DNA from: Steroidobacteraceae bacterium
GTDB lineage: Bacteria > Pseudomonadota > Gammaproteobacteria > Steroidobacterales > Steroidobacteraceae
Assembly: GCA_027531255.1 (NCBI GenBank)
Contig: JAPZRU010000036.1
Location: forward strand, 1-34,649
DNA: 34,649 nucleotides
Direction: 5' to 3'
Shown: positions 10,056-19,240 of the stretch, piece after piece
Layout of the letters: each line of letters starts with the position of its first letter
How positions within the stretch are numbered: the stretch's first letter is position 1
Notes under the pieces: model-generated
What the model was told of the DNA's origin: nothing
Database searches by the model: none
Seen by the model: only the letters and a program-made list of their open reading frames with translations
Position numbers and translations under genes: made by a program

Positions 10056-10700
10056 ATGACGAAACCCCTCCGGTTCCTGTTCCTCGGCCTCGTGCTGCTC
10101 GGCGGCGCGGTGCTCGGCTTCTACGTCTACGACCGCGAGCAGCGCGATTCCGCCGCGGCGGCCGGCCCGCTGGTCGCGACGAAGATCCCCGACACCCGCC
10201 CGGTGTTCTCGCTGAAGGACCCCGAGGGCCGCGTCCGCTCGATCACCGAGTGGGACGGCAAGTCGCTGATGGTGAATTTCTGGGCGACCTGGTGCGCGCC
10301 CTGCCGCCGCGAGATCCCGCTGCTGAACGCGCTGCAGACCGAGTACGCGCCGCGGGGCTTCGAGGTGATCGGCGTCGCCGTCGACTTCCACGAGGATGTC
10401 GTCGCGTTCATGAAGGAAGTGCCCGTGCGGTACCCGGTGCTGATCGGCGAGCAGGACGGCCTCGACGCCGCCGGCGCGTTCGGCGTGAACACGATGGCGT
10501 TTCCGTTCACCGCGTTCACGGATCGGCAGGGGCGGATCCTGACGGTGCACATGGGCGAGATCCACGAACCCGAGGCGCGAGCGATCCTCGGAGTGGTCGA
10601 ACGAGTGAACGCCGGCGAACTGGACGTCGGCCAGGCCCGGACGGCGATCGAGCAGGCGCTCGCGGCGCTGCCGAAGACTCCGGCCACGGGCACCGGCTGA
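10056..10700 (+). CDS. TlpA-like periplasmic thioredoxin
   Basis: 214-residue membrane-anchored thiol-disulfide protein. One N-terminal anchor (F-L-F-L-G-L-V-L-L-G-G-A-V-L-G-F, about residues 8-23) is followed by a thioredoxin fold with active site W-A-T-W-C-A-P-C-R-R at about residues 78-87 and the cis-proline segment M-A-F-P-F-T-A-F. TlpA/ResA-type proteins reduce apocytochrome or other periplasmic disulfides and receive electrons from DsbD, whose gene ends 40 bases upstream, so they probably form a pathway. ATG 10056 is preferred to GTG 10047 because the longer form adds only three residues. The exact substrate is unknown. Confidence 0.9.
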   Translation: MTKPLRFLFLGLVLLGGAVLGFYVYDREQRDSAAAAGPLVATKIPDTRPVFSLKDPEGRVRSITEWDGKSLMVNFWATWCAPCRREIPLLNALQTEYAPRGFEVIGVAVDFHEDVVAFMKEVPVRYPVLIGEQDGLDAAGAFGVNTMAFPFTAFTDRQGRILTVHMGEIHEPEARAILGVVERVNAGELDVGQARTAIEQALAALPKTPATGTG

Positions 10701-11050
10701 CCCCTCGGGTCGCGCGCGCGCAACATTCGCGGCGGCGACCGACGGCCAGCGTCAGCACTCGGGCACCACACCGGGCAACGGCTTCGCAGCGGCCCGTTTG
10801 GTCTCGAACGGCCGCGAAAATCGCGTTCCCTGCACCGGAACGGGCTGAACCGAGCCGTTCCTGAGCCACTGCCGTACCGTCTCGAACCGGCACCGGGACG
10901 CCACCCACCGACGCGGCTGCGCGACACTCGGAGGCGCCATCACCGGGTCGATGATCGGCGCGATCTGGCGTCGAACGGCGTCGAACGTTGGACGAGCCCG
11001 CCGCGATTACGGTTAAACTCCGCCGCCTCGACTCGGGGACGGGGACGGCG
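10701..11050. other. 350-base intergenic region between tlpA-like gene and aroQ
   Basis: No strong gene is visible. It holds a bulged hairpin at 10837-10861 (GGAACGGGCT pairing with AGCCGTTCC), which could end tlpA transcription though it lacks a T-run, and a 10-bp tandem repeat GGCGTCGAAC at 10967-10976 and 10977-10986. A small minus-strand reading frame is listed separately. The promoter for aroQ-accBC may lie in the last 100 bases; ATTACGGTTAAACT at about 11007-11020 is the most AT-rich stretch. Confidence 0.5.
10752..10940 (-). CDS. doubtful small basic protein
   Basis: A 62-residue minus-strand frame in the 350-base gap. It reads M-A-P-P-S-V-A-Q-P-R-R-W-V-A-S, then R-F-E-T-V-R-Q-W-L-R-N-G-S-V-Q-P-V-P-V, which looks loosely like a helix-turn-helix or excisionase-type fold in its middle. 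It ends G-V-V-P-E-C. There is no clear ribosome-binding site before ATG 10940. I do not recognise a family. Because any frame in GC-rich DNA tends to stay open, it may be chance; the helix-like middle is the only reason to list it. Confidence 0.25.
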   Translation of the reverse strand: MAPPSVAQPRRWVASRCRFETVRQWLRNGSVQPVPVQGTRFSRPFETKRAAAKPLPGVVPEC

Positions 11051-11494
11051 ATGGCGCGGATTCTGGTCCTGAACGGACCGAACCTGAACCTGCTCGGCAC
11101 GCGCGAACCGGAGATCTACGGTTCCGACACGCTGGCCGACATCGTCGCCCGCCTCGAGCGGATCGCCTTCGCGCGCGGCGCACAACTGTCCGCGTTCCAG
11201 TCGAACGCCGAGCACGAACTGATCGAGCGCGTGCACCGCGCGAAGCGCGAAGCAACCGACGCGATCGTGCTGAATCCCGGCGCGTTCTCGCACACCAGCA
11301 TCGCGCTGCGCGACGCCCTTCTGGCGGTCGCGATCCCGTTCTACGAGGTGCACCTCTCGAACGTGTACGCGCGCGAGAGCTTCCGCCACCACTCCTATTT
11401 CGCCGACGTCGCGTCCGGCGTGATCGTCGGCCTCGGCCCGCTGGGCTACGAACTGGCGCTCGAGGCCGCGCTGCGCCGCTACGCCGACCGCTGA
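11051..11494 (+). CDS. aroQ: type II 3-dehydroquinate dehydratase
   Basis: 147-residue dodecameric enzyme that converts 3-dehydroquinate to 3-dehydroshikimate in the shikimate pathway. Hallmarks are [20 protein letters not shown] at the N-terminus, with the catalytic Tyr near residue 24, the [10 protein letters not shown] segment, N-P-G-A-F-S-H-T-S and E-V-H-L-S-N. ATG 11051 gives the usual length; the frame is open for a further 21 residues that match nothing in the family. It leads a run with accB and accC, a grouping common in gammaproteobacteria. Confidence 0.98.
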   Translation: MARILVLNGPNLNLLGTREPEIYGSDTLADIVARLERIAFARGAQLSAFQSNAEHELIERVHRAKREATDAIVLNPGAFSHTSIALRDALLAVAIPFYEVHLSNVYARESFRHHSYFADVASGVIVGLGPLGYELALEAALRRYADR

Positions 11495-11511
11495 ACCCAC
11501 CAGGAGCCCCG

Positions 11512-11991
11512 ATGGACATCCGCAAGGTCAAGAAGCTGATCGAACTCCTGGAGGAGTCCGGCGTCGCCGAGATCGAGATCAAGGAAGGCGAGGAATCGGT
11601 GCGCATCAGCCGCTACAGCGGCAACCCGCCGCCGGTGACGCACTACGTGCAGGCGCCGATGCCCGCCGCGGCTCCGGCCGCCCCGGCCCCTGCGCCCGCC
11701 GCGGCTCACTCGGGGGGTCGCGCGACGGCCCCGGTCGCAGACGAGGGCCCGAATCCGGAGACCACGGTGACGGCGCCCATGGTCGGCACGTTCTATTCCG
11801 CGCCCGCGCCCGGCGCGAAGGCGTTCGTCGAGATCGGCGAAGAGGTCAAGGTCGGCCAGACGCTCTGCATCATCGAGGCGATGAAGATGATGAACCAGAT
11901 CGAGTCGGACAAGGCCGGCCGGGTCGCGTCGGTGCTGGTCAAGAACGGCGAGCCGGTCGAGTTCGGCCAGCCGCTGTTCGTGATCGAGTGA
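11512..11991 (+). CDS. accB: biotin carboxyl carrier protein of acetyl-CoA carboxylase
   Basis: 159-residue carrier subunit that swings CO2 between biotin carboxylase and carboxyltransferase in the first step of fatty-acid synthesis. The N-terminal helix ([16 protein letters not shown]) is followed by an Ala/Pro-rich linker (about 45-75) and the biotinyl domain with E-A-M-K-M-M-N; the biotinylated lysine is about residue 125. An AGGAG ribosome-binding site lies 8-12 bases before ATG 11512, 17 bases after aroQ. AccC follows 13 bases downstream. Confidence 0.98.
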   Translation: MDIRKVKKLIELLEESGVAEIEIKEGEESVRISRYSGNPPPVTHYVQAPMPAAAPAAPAPAPAAAHSGGRATAPVADEGPNPETTVTAPMVGTFYSAPAPGAKAFVEIGEEVKVGQTLCIIEAMKMMNQIESDKAGRVASVLVKNGEPVEFGQPLFVIE

Positions 11992-12004
11992 GCGGCACGC
12001 CCTC

Positions 12005-13348
12005 ATGATCGAGAAGATCGTCATCGCCAACCGCGGCGAGATCGCGCTGCGCATCCTGCGCGCCTGCCGCGAACTCGGCATCAAGACGGTCGCCGTGCAC
12101 TCCACGGCCGACCACAACCTCAAGCACGTGCTGCTCGCCGACGAGACGGTCTGCATCGGCCCGCCCTCGTCGAAGGAGAGCTACCTCAACATGCCGGCGA
12201 TCATCTCGGCCGCCGAGGTGACGGACGCGACCGGCATCCACCCGGGCTACGGCTTCCTGTCGGAGAACGCCGACTTCGCCGAGCGGGTCGAGAAGAGCGG
12301 CTTCGTGTTCGTCGGCCCGAAGCCGGAGACGATCCGGATCATGGGCGACAAGGTGTCCGCGATCCGCACGATGAAGGCGGCCGGCGTGCCGTGCGTGCCG
12401 GGCTCGGGCGGCCCGCTGCCGGAAGACCCGAACGAGTGCCGCCGCATCGCGAACGAGATCGGCTATCCCGTGATCATCAAGGCCACCGCCGGCGGCGGCG
12501 GCCGCGGGATGCGCGTGGTGCATTCGGACGCGGCCCTGCAGAACCAGCTGAACGCCGCGCGCGCCGAGGCGCTGGCCGCGTTCGGCAACGGCGAGTGCTA
12601 CATGGAGAAGTTCCTGGAGCGCCCGCGCCACATCGAGTTCCAGGTGCTCGCCGACAACTACGGCGCCGTCGTCGTGCTCGGCGAGCGCGACTGCTCGCTG
12701 CAGCGGCGGCACCAGAAGGTGGTGGAGGAAGCGCCCGCGCCCGGCATCACGGAGGAGCAGCGCGCGAGGATGATCGAGACCATCACCGACGCGCTGCAGG
12801 AGATCGGCTATCGCGGCGCCGGCACGCTCGAGTTCCTCTACGAGGACGGGAAGTTCTACTTCATCGAGATGAACACGCGCATCCAGGTCGAGCACCCGGT
12901 GACCGAGATGGTCACGGGCATCGACCTCGTCAAGATGCAGCTGCGCGTGGCGTCAGGCGAGCAGCTGCCGTTCAAGCAGGGCGACATCAGGATCACGGGC
13001 CACGCGATCGAGTGCCGCATCAACGCCGAGGACCCGAAGGGCTTCGTGCCCTCGCCGGGCCCCGTGAAGCTGTGGCACCCGCCGGGCGGGCCGGGCATCC
13101 GCGTCGATTCGCACCTCTACAGCGGCTACAACGTGCCGCCGTACTACGACTCGCTGATCGCGAAGATCATCGCGCACGGCGAGGACCGCGCCACCGCGAT
13201 CGCGCGGATGCGCAACGCGCTGAACGAGATGGTCATCGAGGGCATCAAGAGCAACACGCCGCTGCACCAGGAGGTGTTCGGCCACGCCGCGTTCCAGCAG
13301 GGCGGCGTCGACATCCACTACCTCGAACGGCGGTTGGGGTTGAAGTGA
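12005..13348 (+). CDS. accC: biotin carboxylase subunit of acetyl-CoA carboxylase
   Basis: 447-residue ATP-grasp enzyme that carboxylates the biotin on AccB. It starts [16 protein letters not shown]. Visible are [10 protein letters not shown], the glycine-rich ATP loop [12 protein letters not shown] (about 159-170), [12 protein letters not shown] and the catalytic segment [13 protein letters not shown]. The length matches E. coli AccC (449). It is certainly cotranscribed with accB. The alpha and beta carboxyltransferase genes are not in the window, as is usual. Confidence 0.99.
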   Translation: MIEKIVIANRGEIALRILRACRELGIKTVAVHSTADHNLKHVLLADETVCIGPPSSKESYLNMPAIISAAEVTDATGIHPGYGFLSENADFAERVEKSGFVFVGPKPETIRIMGDKVSAIRTMKAAGVPCVPGSGGPLPEDPNECRRIANEIGYPVIIKATAGGGGRGMRVVHSDAALQNQLNAARAEALAAFGNGECYMEKFLERPRHIEFQVLADNYGAVVVLGERDCSLQRRHQKVVEEAPAPGITEEQRARMIETITDALQEIGYRGAGTLEFLYEDGKFYFIEMNTRIQVEHPVTEMVTGIDLVKMQLRVASGEQLPFKQGDIRITGHAIECRINAEDPKGFVPSPGPVKLWHPPGGPGIRVDSHLYSGYNVPPYYDSLIAKIIAHGEDRATAIARMRNALNEMVIEGIKSNTPLHQEVFGHAAFQQGGVDIHYLERRLGLK

Positions 13349-13452
13349 GCTGGCCGGTCGTGAGGCCGCGCCGCGATCTTGGCACGCGAACTCCGGCGTC
13401 CTGCTAGGCTCGCGCCGTGGCCGGGTGGCCGCGACCCTCGCCGGAACGCCGT

Positions 13453-14337
13453 GTGCCCTTCCTCCAGCTTCACCTCGTGCTCGACGGGGTCGATCCCGAA
13501 CTCGCAGAGCAGGCCTGCTTCGAGACGGGCGCCCTGTCGGTCACCCTCGCCGACGCGGCCGACACGCCGATCCTCGAGCCGCTGCCAGGCGCGACGCCAC
13601 TCTGGCCCGAGGTGAAGCTCTCCGCGCTCTACGACCCCGACGTCGACCGCGAGGCGCTGACGGCGGCGCTGCGCGAGGCGCTCGCGGCGCCCACGCTCGC
13701 CCCGCGCTACGAGGAACTCGCGGACCGCCCCTGGGAGCGCGAGTGGCTGAAGGACTTCCGCCCGATGCGCTTCGGTCGGCGGCTGTGGATCGTACCCGGC
13801 GGGCAGGCGCTGCCGCCGGACGCGGGCGACGCGATCGTCGTCGAACTGGATCCCGGCCTCGCGTTCGGCACCGGCACGCACGCCACCACGGCACTGTGCC
13901 TCGAGTGGCTCGACGGCGCGCCGCTCGCGGGCGCCCGCGTCTTCGACGTCGGCTGCGGCAGCGGCATCCTCGCGATCGCGGCACTCGTGCTCGGTGCCGC
14001 GCAGGCGGACGCGATGGACATCGACCCGCAGGCGCTGCTCGCGACGCGCGAGAACGCGGCACGCAACCGCGTGACCCGGCGCCTCGAGGTGCGCGATGCG
14101 CAGGCGCCGTGGCAGTCCGGCTACGACGTGGTGCTCGCGAACATCCTGGCCGAGCCGCTGATCGAACTCGCACCGCGACTGGCCGCGGCGACCCGGACGC
14201 ACGGCAGCGTCGTACTGTCGGGCCTGCTGACCGCGCAGGCCGGCGCCGTGGCCAGCGCATTCGAGCCGTGGTTTGATATGGAAACGCCGCGGGAGCGCGA
14301 AGGCTGGGCCGGGTTGGTCGGCCGCCGCCGCGGCTGA
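13453..14337 (+). CDS. prmA: ribosomal protein L11 methyltransferase
   Basis: About 294-residue SAM-dependent enzyme that trimethylates ribosomal protein L11. The SAM site is visible as V-F-D-V-G-C-G-S-G-I-L-A-I-A, with the preceding E-L-D-P-G-L-A-F-G-T-G-T-H-A-T-T signature of PrmA and the N-ANILA-type motif L-A-N-I-L-A-E-P-L. The N-terminal domain reads P-F-L-Q-L-H-L and E-T-G-A-L-S-V-T-L, aligning best with a start at GTG 13453. GTG 13417 would add 12 non-conserved residues. It follows accC by 104 bases, as in Pseudomonas. Confidence 0.95.
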   Translation: MPFLQLHLVLDGVDPELAEQACFETGALSVTLADAADTPILEPLPGATPLWPEVKLSALYDPDVDREALTAALREALAAPTLAPRYEELADRPWEREWLKDFRPMRFGRRLWIVPGGQALPPDAGDAIVVELDPGLAFGTGTHATTALCLEWLDGAPLAGARVFDVGCGSGILAIAALVLGAAQADAMDIDPQALLATRENAARNRVTRRLEVRDAQAPWQSGYDVVLANILAEPLIELAPRLAAATRTHGSVVLSGLLTAQAGAVASAFEPWFDMETPREREGWAGLVGRRRG

Positions 14338-14347
14338 GGCGCCCGGC

Positions 14348-16081
14348 TTGTTCACCCAGTGTCCCGAGTGCGGCACGATCTTCCGCGTGACCGCCGCGGT
14401 GCTCCGCACCGCGCGCGGGCAGGTGCGCTGCGGCGTCTGCGACGCGACCTTCGACGCGCTCGGGTACCTCACCGAGGATGTCGAGGTCGACCCGGTCACG
14501 GGTGCCGCGATCGCGACCGATGCGACACGTCCGGTCGCCATGCGCCCCGTGCCGGCCCCGCTCGTCGACGAAGCCGAGCCGATCGAGGTGTCGGTCGAAC
14601 TCGGCCGCATCGACCCGTCGCGGCTGCCAGCCCCGGAGTTTCCGCCGTTCGACGACCCGGTGGCCGCCGGCGCACCGGACGCGGGTGCGCCGACCGCGGA
14701 CGCGCCGTCTGCGGACGCGCCGCTGTTCGAGCGCCGCGCCGGGCGCAACACGCCCTCCGTCGACGAGGATCGGGCGCTCGCGGAGATCGCCGCCTCGATC
14801 GCCCGTAACGCACAGCCGCTGAACCAGCGTGCGGCGGCCGCCAACGCGGCGGCGCCGGATGCGCCGGTGAACGCGGCGACGCCGGCCGGTGCGACGCGCC
14901 CGCCGGACCCCGACGCCGACCTCTCCATCGAGATCGAATTCCTGGATCCCGCCGACGCCGAGAACATCGTGCTGTCCGGGGACGCGCCGCCGATCGAGTC
15001 CGCGGAACTCGTCGACGCGGCGCTCGAGTTCGACGCCTCGACGGCCGACTGGGACATTGCCCTCGTCGAAGACCGCAGCGCACCGACGATCCCGCCGCTG
15101 CGGATCGCCGCCGCGGAGGCAGCGGCGCTTGGCCTCGCCCCGGCGGAACCGCGAACCGACGACGCGACGCCGCGCCCAGACACTCCGGTTCCGGGCGTCG
15201 GCGCGGCGACGGACCTGCCGCCCCCGCCGCTCGGCGTGAGGCCCGAGGACTTCGACGCGCTGGTGGCCGCTGCGGCCGCGCGTGCGGCGGCAGCCGTCGC
15301 CGCCGCCGTCGCGCTGCCGCCGGCCACTGCCGTTGCGGGCGCGACGGGGGCAGCCACCCCAGTCGCTGCCCCCGACGCGACGTCCCCTGCCGACCTCGCG
15401 ACACGCGGCGGCGATCCCGGCATCGATCGCCAGGACGACGGGCTCGACCGGCACCGCGATCCCACGTCGCCGCCGGCCGTGGACGACACCTCCGAGTTCG
15501 TGCAGTTCGACCCGAGCCGGTTCCAGGCGGTCGCCGGTACACGCGGCGCGCGCCCCTGGTGGGTCACCGCGATGCTCGGTCTGGGTGCCGTGGTGCTCGC
15601 GACCGCGCTGGGGGCGCAGGTGGTGCACTATCGCCGCGACGATCTCGCCCAGCACCCGGTCGCCGGGCCGCCGCTGCGCGATCTCTACGCGCGGCTCGGA
15701 CTGCCGATCGAGCCGACCTGGAGCCTCTCGGCGTACGAACTGAAGCAGTGGGGCGCGGGCGCGGACTCCGAACCCGGCACGCTCCGCGTACGCGCCAGCG
15801 TCGTCAACCGCGCGGGCCGCGCTCAACCCTACCCGCTGATCCGCGTAACCCTCGAGGACCGTTTCGGCGGCAAGGTCGCACGCCGGGAGTTCACGCCCGG
15901 CGAGTACCTGCCGACGCGCGAAACGCCACCGCAGCTGCTCGCGTCCAACGGGCGCGTGGACGCGGATCTCTTGCTCGCGGACCCCGGCAGCGAGGCGGTC
16001 GGCTTCGAGCTCGACGTCTGCCTGCCGCGTCGCGGCGCGCTGGTCTGCGCCGAGGACCTGAAGCTGGCGCAGGCGCCGTGA
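14348..16081 (+). CDS. zinc-ribbon, DUF3426-type membrane protein
   Basis: 577-residue protein with three parts. The N-terminus is an MJ0042-type zinc ribbon with C5-P-E-C8 and C28-G-V-C31. A long Ala/Pro/Asp-rich middle follows (about 45-400). Then come one membrane helix (W-W-V-T-A-M-L-G-L-G-A-V-V-L, about 404-427) and a C-terminal DUF3426 domain (P-L-I-R-V-T-L-E-D-R-F-G, F-T-P-G-E-Y-L, V-G-F-E-L-D-V). The function of this family is unknown, but it sits between prmA and dusB in many gammaproteobacteria. TTG 14348 puts the zinc ribbon at the very start, as in relatives; a start at 14273 would overlap prmA by 65 bases. Its stop overlaps the dusB GTG. The middle is much longer than in many relatives. 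Confidence 0.85.
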   Translation: MFTQCPECGTIFRVTAAVLRTARGQVRCGVCDATFDALGYLTEDVEVDPVTGAAIATDATRPVAMRPVPAPLVDEAEPIEVSVELGRIDPSRLPAPEFPPFDDPVAAGAPDAGAPTADAPSADAPLFERRAGRNTPSVDEDRALAEIAASIARNAQPLNQRAAAANAAAPDAPVNAATPAGATRPPDPDADLSIEIEFLDPADAENIVLSGDAPPIESAELVDAALEFDASTADWDIALVEDRSAPTIPPLRIAAAEAAALGLAPAEPRTDDATPRPDTPVPGVGAATDLPPPPLGVRPEDFDALVAAAAARAAAAVAAAVALPPATAVAGATGAATPVAAPDATSPADLATRGGDPGIDRQDDGLDRHRDPTSPPAVDDTSEFVQFDPSRFQAVAGTRGARPWWVTAMLGLGAVVLATALGAQVVHYRRDDLAQHPVAGPPLRDLYARLGLPIEPTWSLSAYELKQWGAGADSEPGTLRVRASVVNRAGRAQPYPLIRVTLEDRFGGKVARREFTPGEYLPTRETPPQLLASNGRVDADLLLADPGSEAVGFELDVCLPRRGALVCAEDLKLAQAP

Positions 16082-17214
16082 TCCACATCGGCCCCTACGC
16101 GATCGCGACACCCCTCGCGCTGGCGCCGATGGCCGGCGTGACCGACCGCCCGTTCCGGCTGCTGTGCCGGCGACTCGGCGCGGGCATCGCCGCGTCCGAG
16201 ATGGTCACTTCCGACGTGACGCTCTGGCACACGGACAAGTCGCGCCGGCGCCGCGACCACGAAGGCGAACCCGAACCGCGCATCGTGCAGATCGCCGGCG
16301 GCGATCCCGAGATGATGGCCGAGGCCGCGCGCCTGAACGTCGACGAAGGAGCGCAGGTCATCGACGTGAACATGGGCTGCCCCGCCAAGAAGGTCTGCAA
16401 CAAGGCCGCGGGCTCGGCGCTGCTCAGGGACGAGGGCCTGGTCGCGCGCATCCTCGAGGCCACCGTGCGCGCGGTGGACGTGCCGGTGACGCTGAAGATC
16501 CGCACCGGCTGGGATCCGGAGCACCGCAACGGGCCGCGCGTCGCGCGAATCGCCGAGGACACCGGGATCCGCTCGCTCGCGGTGCACGGCCGCACGCGCG
16601 CCGATCATTACCGCGGTGCGGCCGAGTACGACACGATCGCCGCCATCAAGCAGGCGGTGCGGATTCCCGTGTTCGCGAACGGCGACATCGACTCGGGGCC
16701 GAAGGCCCGCGCCGTGCTCGACCGCACCGGGGCGGACGGCGTGATGATCGGGCGGGCCGCGCAGGGACGGCCGTGGATCTTCCGCGAAGTCAAGGACTAC
16801 CTCGCCACGGGCCGCGTGCCGGCCCCGCCTTCCAGCGCGGAGGTCCGTGATATATTGCTGACGCATCTGGAGCACCTGTACGCCTTCTACGGCGAGCACA
16901 CGGGCGTTCGGGTGGCACGCAAGCACCTGGGCTGGTATCGCGACTCGACGGCGCTCCCGGGATCCGCCACGGATGCCGGAACCGCCGAGGGCACCGCGAC
17001 TCCGCCGCTCGCCTCCGACGACCTGTTCCGCGAGCTGCGCCTCGTCGAATCCGCGTCGCTCCAGTTCGCGCTGGCGCGCCAGTGGTTCGACTCCCTGCCG
17101 CAGCCCACGGCGGGCCGCGGTTCGGGTCACGGCGGCCTCGAGCACCCCGGTGCGGCGCTGCACACGGGCCGCGTCGGCAGAGGGACCGGCGCGGGGTCGA
17201 GAATCGCAGGGTAG
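16078..17214 (+). CDS. dusB: tRNA-dihydrouridine synthase B
   Basis: 378-residue flavin enzyme that reduces uridine to dihydrouridine in the tRNA D-loop. Motifs are A-P-M-A-G-V-T-D-R-P-F-R, E-M-V-T-S, the catalytic-cysteine segment N-M-G-C-P-A-K-K-V, L-K-I-R-T-G-W, A-V-H-G-R-T-R and G-A-D-G-V-M-I-G-R-A-A-Q-G-R-P-W-I-F. GTG 16078 overlaps the stop of the previous gene (GTGA). The core ends near R-K-H-L-G-W-Y. It is followed by an extra low-complexity stretch and a tail rich in Gly/Arg, so the protein is about 50 residues longer than E. coli DusB (321). It is upstream of fis, an operon pair known from E. coli. Confidence 0.96.
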   Translation: MIHIGPYAIATPLALAPMAGVTDRPFRLLCRRLGAGIAASEMVTSDVTLWHTDKSRRRRDHEGEPEPRIVQIAGGDPEMMAEAARLNVDEGAQVIDVNMGCPAKKVCNKAAGSALLRDEGLVARILEATVRAVDVPVTLKIRTGWDPEHRNGPRVARIAEDTGIRSLAVHGRTRADHYRGAAEYDTIAAIKQAVRIPVFANGDIDSGPKARAVLDRTGADGVMIGRAAQGRPWIFREVKDYLATGRVPAPPSSAEVRDILLTHLEHLYAFYGEHTGVRVARKHLGWYRDSTALPGSATDAGTAEGTATPPLASDDLFRELRLVESASLQFALARQWFDSLPQPTAGRGSGHGGLEHPGAALHTGRVGRGTGAGSRIAG

Positions 17215-17323
17215 AAGGCCGGGGGCAGGGCCGCCGCACAGAGCCGGAATCACCGGCCGCGCAGGCCAGCGGAACGCGTCGAAGTGCGCGTCCACCCTCT
17301 CGGCCGAAACGACGGGGACGACG

Positions 17324-17632
17324 ATGGTCAACGGCAGGAAGTCGACGCGCGCCGCGCGTCGCGACATCGTGGTGCGGCCACTGGCGCGCGGCGCGATGAA
17401 GGACATCCCGCTGCGCGAGCACACCGCCACCGCGCTGAACACCTACTTCGAGCAACTGAACGGCCACAAGCCGGCGCGCCTGTACGATCTGGTGCTGCGC
17501 GAAGTCGAGGAGCCGCTGTTCCGCGCGGTCATGGACTACGCGGCAGGCAACCAGAGCCAGGCCGCCGTGATCCTCGGCATCAACCGCGGCACGCTGCGGA
17601 AGAAGCTCAAGGAATACGGTCTCGCGAACTGA
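17324..17632 (+). CDS. fis: nucleoid protein / global regulator Fis
   Basis: 102-residue DNA-bending protein that organises the nucleoid and activates rRNA and many growth-phase genes. The C-terminal helix-turn-helix [21 protein letters not shown] is nearly identical to E. coli Fis, and the dimerisation helices ([20 protein letters not shown]) precede it. ATG 17324 gives a length close to the 98 residues of E. coli. The N-terminal 15-20 residues are basic and differ from E. coli. It lies 109 bases after dusB and 16 bases before purH. Confidence 0.97.
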   Translation: MVNGRKSTRAARRDIVVRPLARGAMKDIPLREHTATALNTYFEQLNGHKPARLYDLVLREVEEPLFRAVMDYAAGNQSQAAVILGINRGTLRKKLKEYGLAN

Positions 17633-17648
17633 CCCGGAGCTACCTCCC

Positions 17649-19223
17649 GTGCGCATCCCCGTCCAGCGCGCGCTGCTGTCGGTGTCCGACAAGCAGGGCG
17701 TCGTCGAACTCGCCAGCGCCCTCGCGGCGCGAGGCGTCGAACTGCTCTCGACCGGCGGCACCGCGAAGCTGCTCGCGGGCGCGGGCCTCGCGGTCACCGA
17801 GGTGTCCGCGTACACCGGCTTCCCCGAGATCATGGACGGCCGCGTGAAGACTCTGCACCCGCGCGTACACGGCGGGCTGCTGGGCAGGCGCGGCGTCGAC
17901 GACGCGGTGATGCGCGAGCACGGCATCGCCCCGATCGACCTGCTGGTCGTGAACCTCTATCCGTTCGCCGCCACCGTCGCGAAGCCGGGCTGCACCTACG
18001 AGGACGGCGTCGAGAACGTGGACATCGGCGGGCCCGCGATGCTGCGCGCCGCCGCCAAGAACCACGCGCACGTGACGGTGCTGGTCGACCCGGCCGACTA
18101 CGCGGAAGTGCTCGCGGCGCTCGACGCCGGCGGCACGGAGTTCGCGCTGCGGCAGCGGCTGGCCGCCAAGACCTATGCGCACACGTCGCGCTACGACGCG
18201 ATGGTGACCCAGTGGCTGTCCGCGCAGGCGGCGGGCGGAGCTCCGAACTCCACGTCGAGCGCCTTCGCCCCGAGTCTCGAACTGCGCTTCGAGAAGAGGC
18301 TCGACCTGCGCTACGGCGAGAATCCACACCAGCGCGGCGCGTTCTACGCGGACCCGCGCGCGGCCGGCGAGAGCGTCGCGACCGCTCGGCAGGTGCAGGG
18401 CAAGGAGCTTTCCTACAACAACATCGCGGATGCGGACACCGCGCTGGAATGCGTGCGGCAGTTCGACGAACCCGCGTGCGTGATCGTCAAGCACGCGAAC
18501 CCGTGCGGCGTCGCACTCGCGGCTTCGCCGCGCGAAGCCTACGAACAGGCGTACCGCACCGATCCCACCTCGGCGTTCGGCGGCATCATCGCGTTCAACC
18601 GCCCGCTCGACGCCGAGACCGCGCGCGCGATCGTGGAGCGCCAGTTCGTGGAGGTGCTCGTCGCGCCCGGCGCCGCCGCCGACGCGCTCGAGGTCACGAA
18701 GGCGAAGGCCAACGTGCGCGTGCTGCTGACCGGCGCGCTCGGCAGCGCGGCGCCGTCGGGACTCGAGTACCGCAGCGTCGCGGGCGGCCTGCTGGTGCAG
18801 GATCGCGACGCGGGCATCGTGACGCGCGAGGGCCTCAAGGTGGTCACGAAGCGGGCGCCCACGGATGCGGAACTCGCAGACCTGCTGTTCGCCTGGCAAG
18901 TCTGCAAGTACGTGAAATCGAACGCCATCGTCTACGCGAAGGACCGGCTGACGACCGGCATCGGCGCGGGCCAGATGAGCCGCGTCGTCTCGAGTCGCAT
19001 CGCGGCGCTCAAGGCCGAGGACGCGAAGCTCGCGGTGCGCGGTGTCGTGATGGCCTCGGATGCGTTCTTCCCGTTCCGCGACGGCGTCGACGTCGCCGCG
19101 GAGTACGGCATCGCCGCCGTGATCCAGCCGGGCGGCTCGATGCGCGACGCCGAGGTGATCGCCGCCGCGGACGAACACGGCATGGCGATGGTCTTCACGG
19201 GGCTGCGCCACTTCCGGCACTGA
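17649..19223 (+). CDS. purH: bifunctional AICAR transformylase / IMP cyclohydrolase
   Basis: 524-residue enzyme for the last two steps of IMP synthesis. The N-terminal MGS-like cyclohydrolase domain (about 1-150) has [27 protein letters not shown] and [14 protein letters not shown]. The transformylase domain has L-R-Y-G-E-N-P-H-Q and the K-H-A-N-P-C-G-V-A catalytic segment. The C-terminus [16 protein letters not shown] is exact for the family. GTG 17649 follows fis closely and purD follows 17 bases on. Confidence 0.98.
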   Translation: MRIPVQRALLSVSDKQGVVELASALAARGVELLSTGGTAKLLAGAGLAVTEVSAYTGFPEIMDGRVKTLHPRVHGGLLGRRGVDDAVMREHGIAPIDLLVVNLYPFAATVAKPGCTYEDGVENVDIGGPAMLRAAAKNHAHVTVLVDPADYAEVLAALDAGGTEFALRQRLAAKTYAHTSRYDAMVTQWLSAQAAGGAPNSTSSAFAPSLELRFEKRLDLRYGENPHQRGAFYADPRAAGESVATARQVQGKELSYNNIADADTALECVRQFDEPACVIVKHANPCGVALAASPREAYEQAYRTDPTSAFGGIIAFNRPLDAETARAIVERQFVEVLVAPGAAADALEVTKAKANVRVLLTGALGSAAPSGLEYRSVAGGLLVQDRDAGIVTREGLKVVTKRAPTDAELADLLFAWQVCKYVKSNAIVYAKDRLTTGIGAGQMSRVVSSRIAALKAEDAKLAVRGVVMASDAFFPFRDGVDVAAEYGIAAVIQPGGSMRDAEVIAAADEHGMAMVFTGLRHFRH

Positions 19224-19240
19224 CGAGGGAGTCCCGCGAC

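Noticed and set aside
15559..16077. A longer start for dusB well upstream of 16078.
   Set aside because: The upstream part overlaps the DUF3426 gene, whose domain is clear there. The DusB homology starts at I-H-I-G-P-Y, just after GTG 16078.
13541..16111. An 856-codon minus-strand open frame opposite prmA and the DUF3426 gene.
   Set aside because: It is antisense to two recognised genes. The translation is extremely Arg-rich and low in complexity, typical of shadow frames in GC-rich DNA.
17640..19220. A 526-codon minus-strand open frame opposite purH.
   Set aside because: PurH is certain on the plus strand; the antisense is a composition effect.
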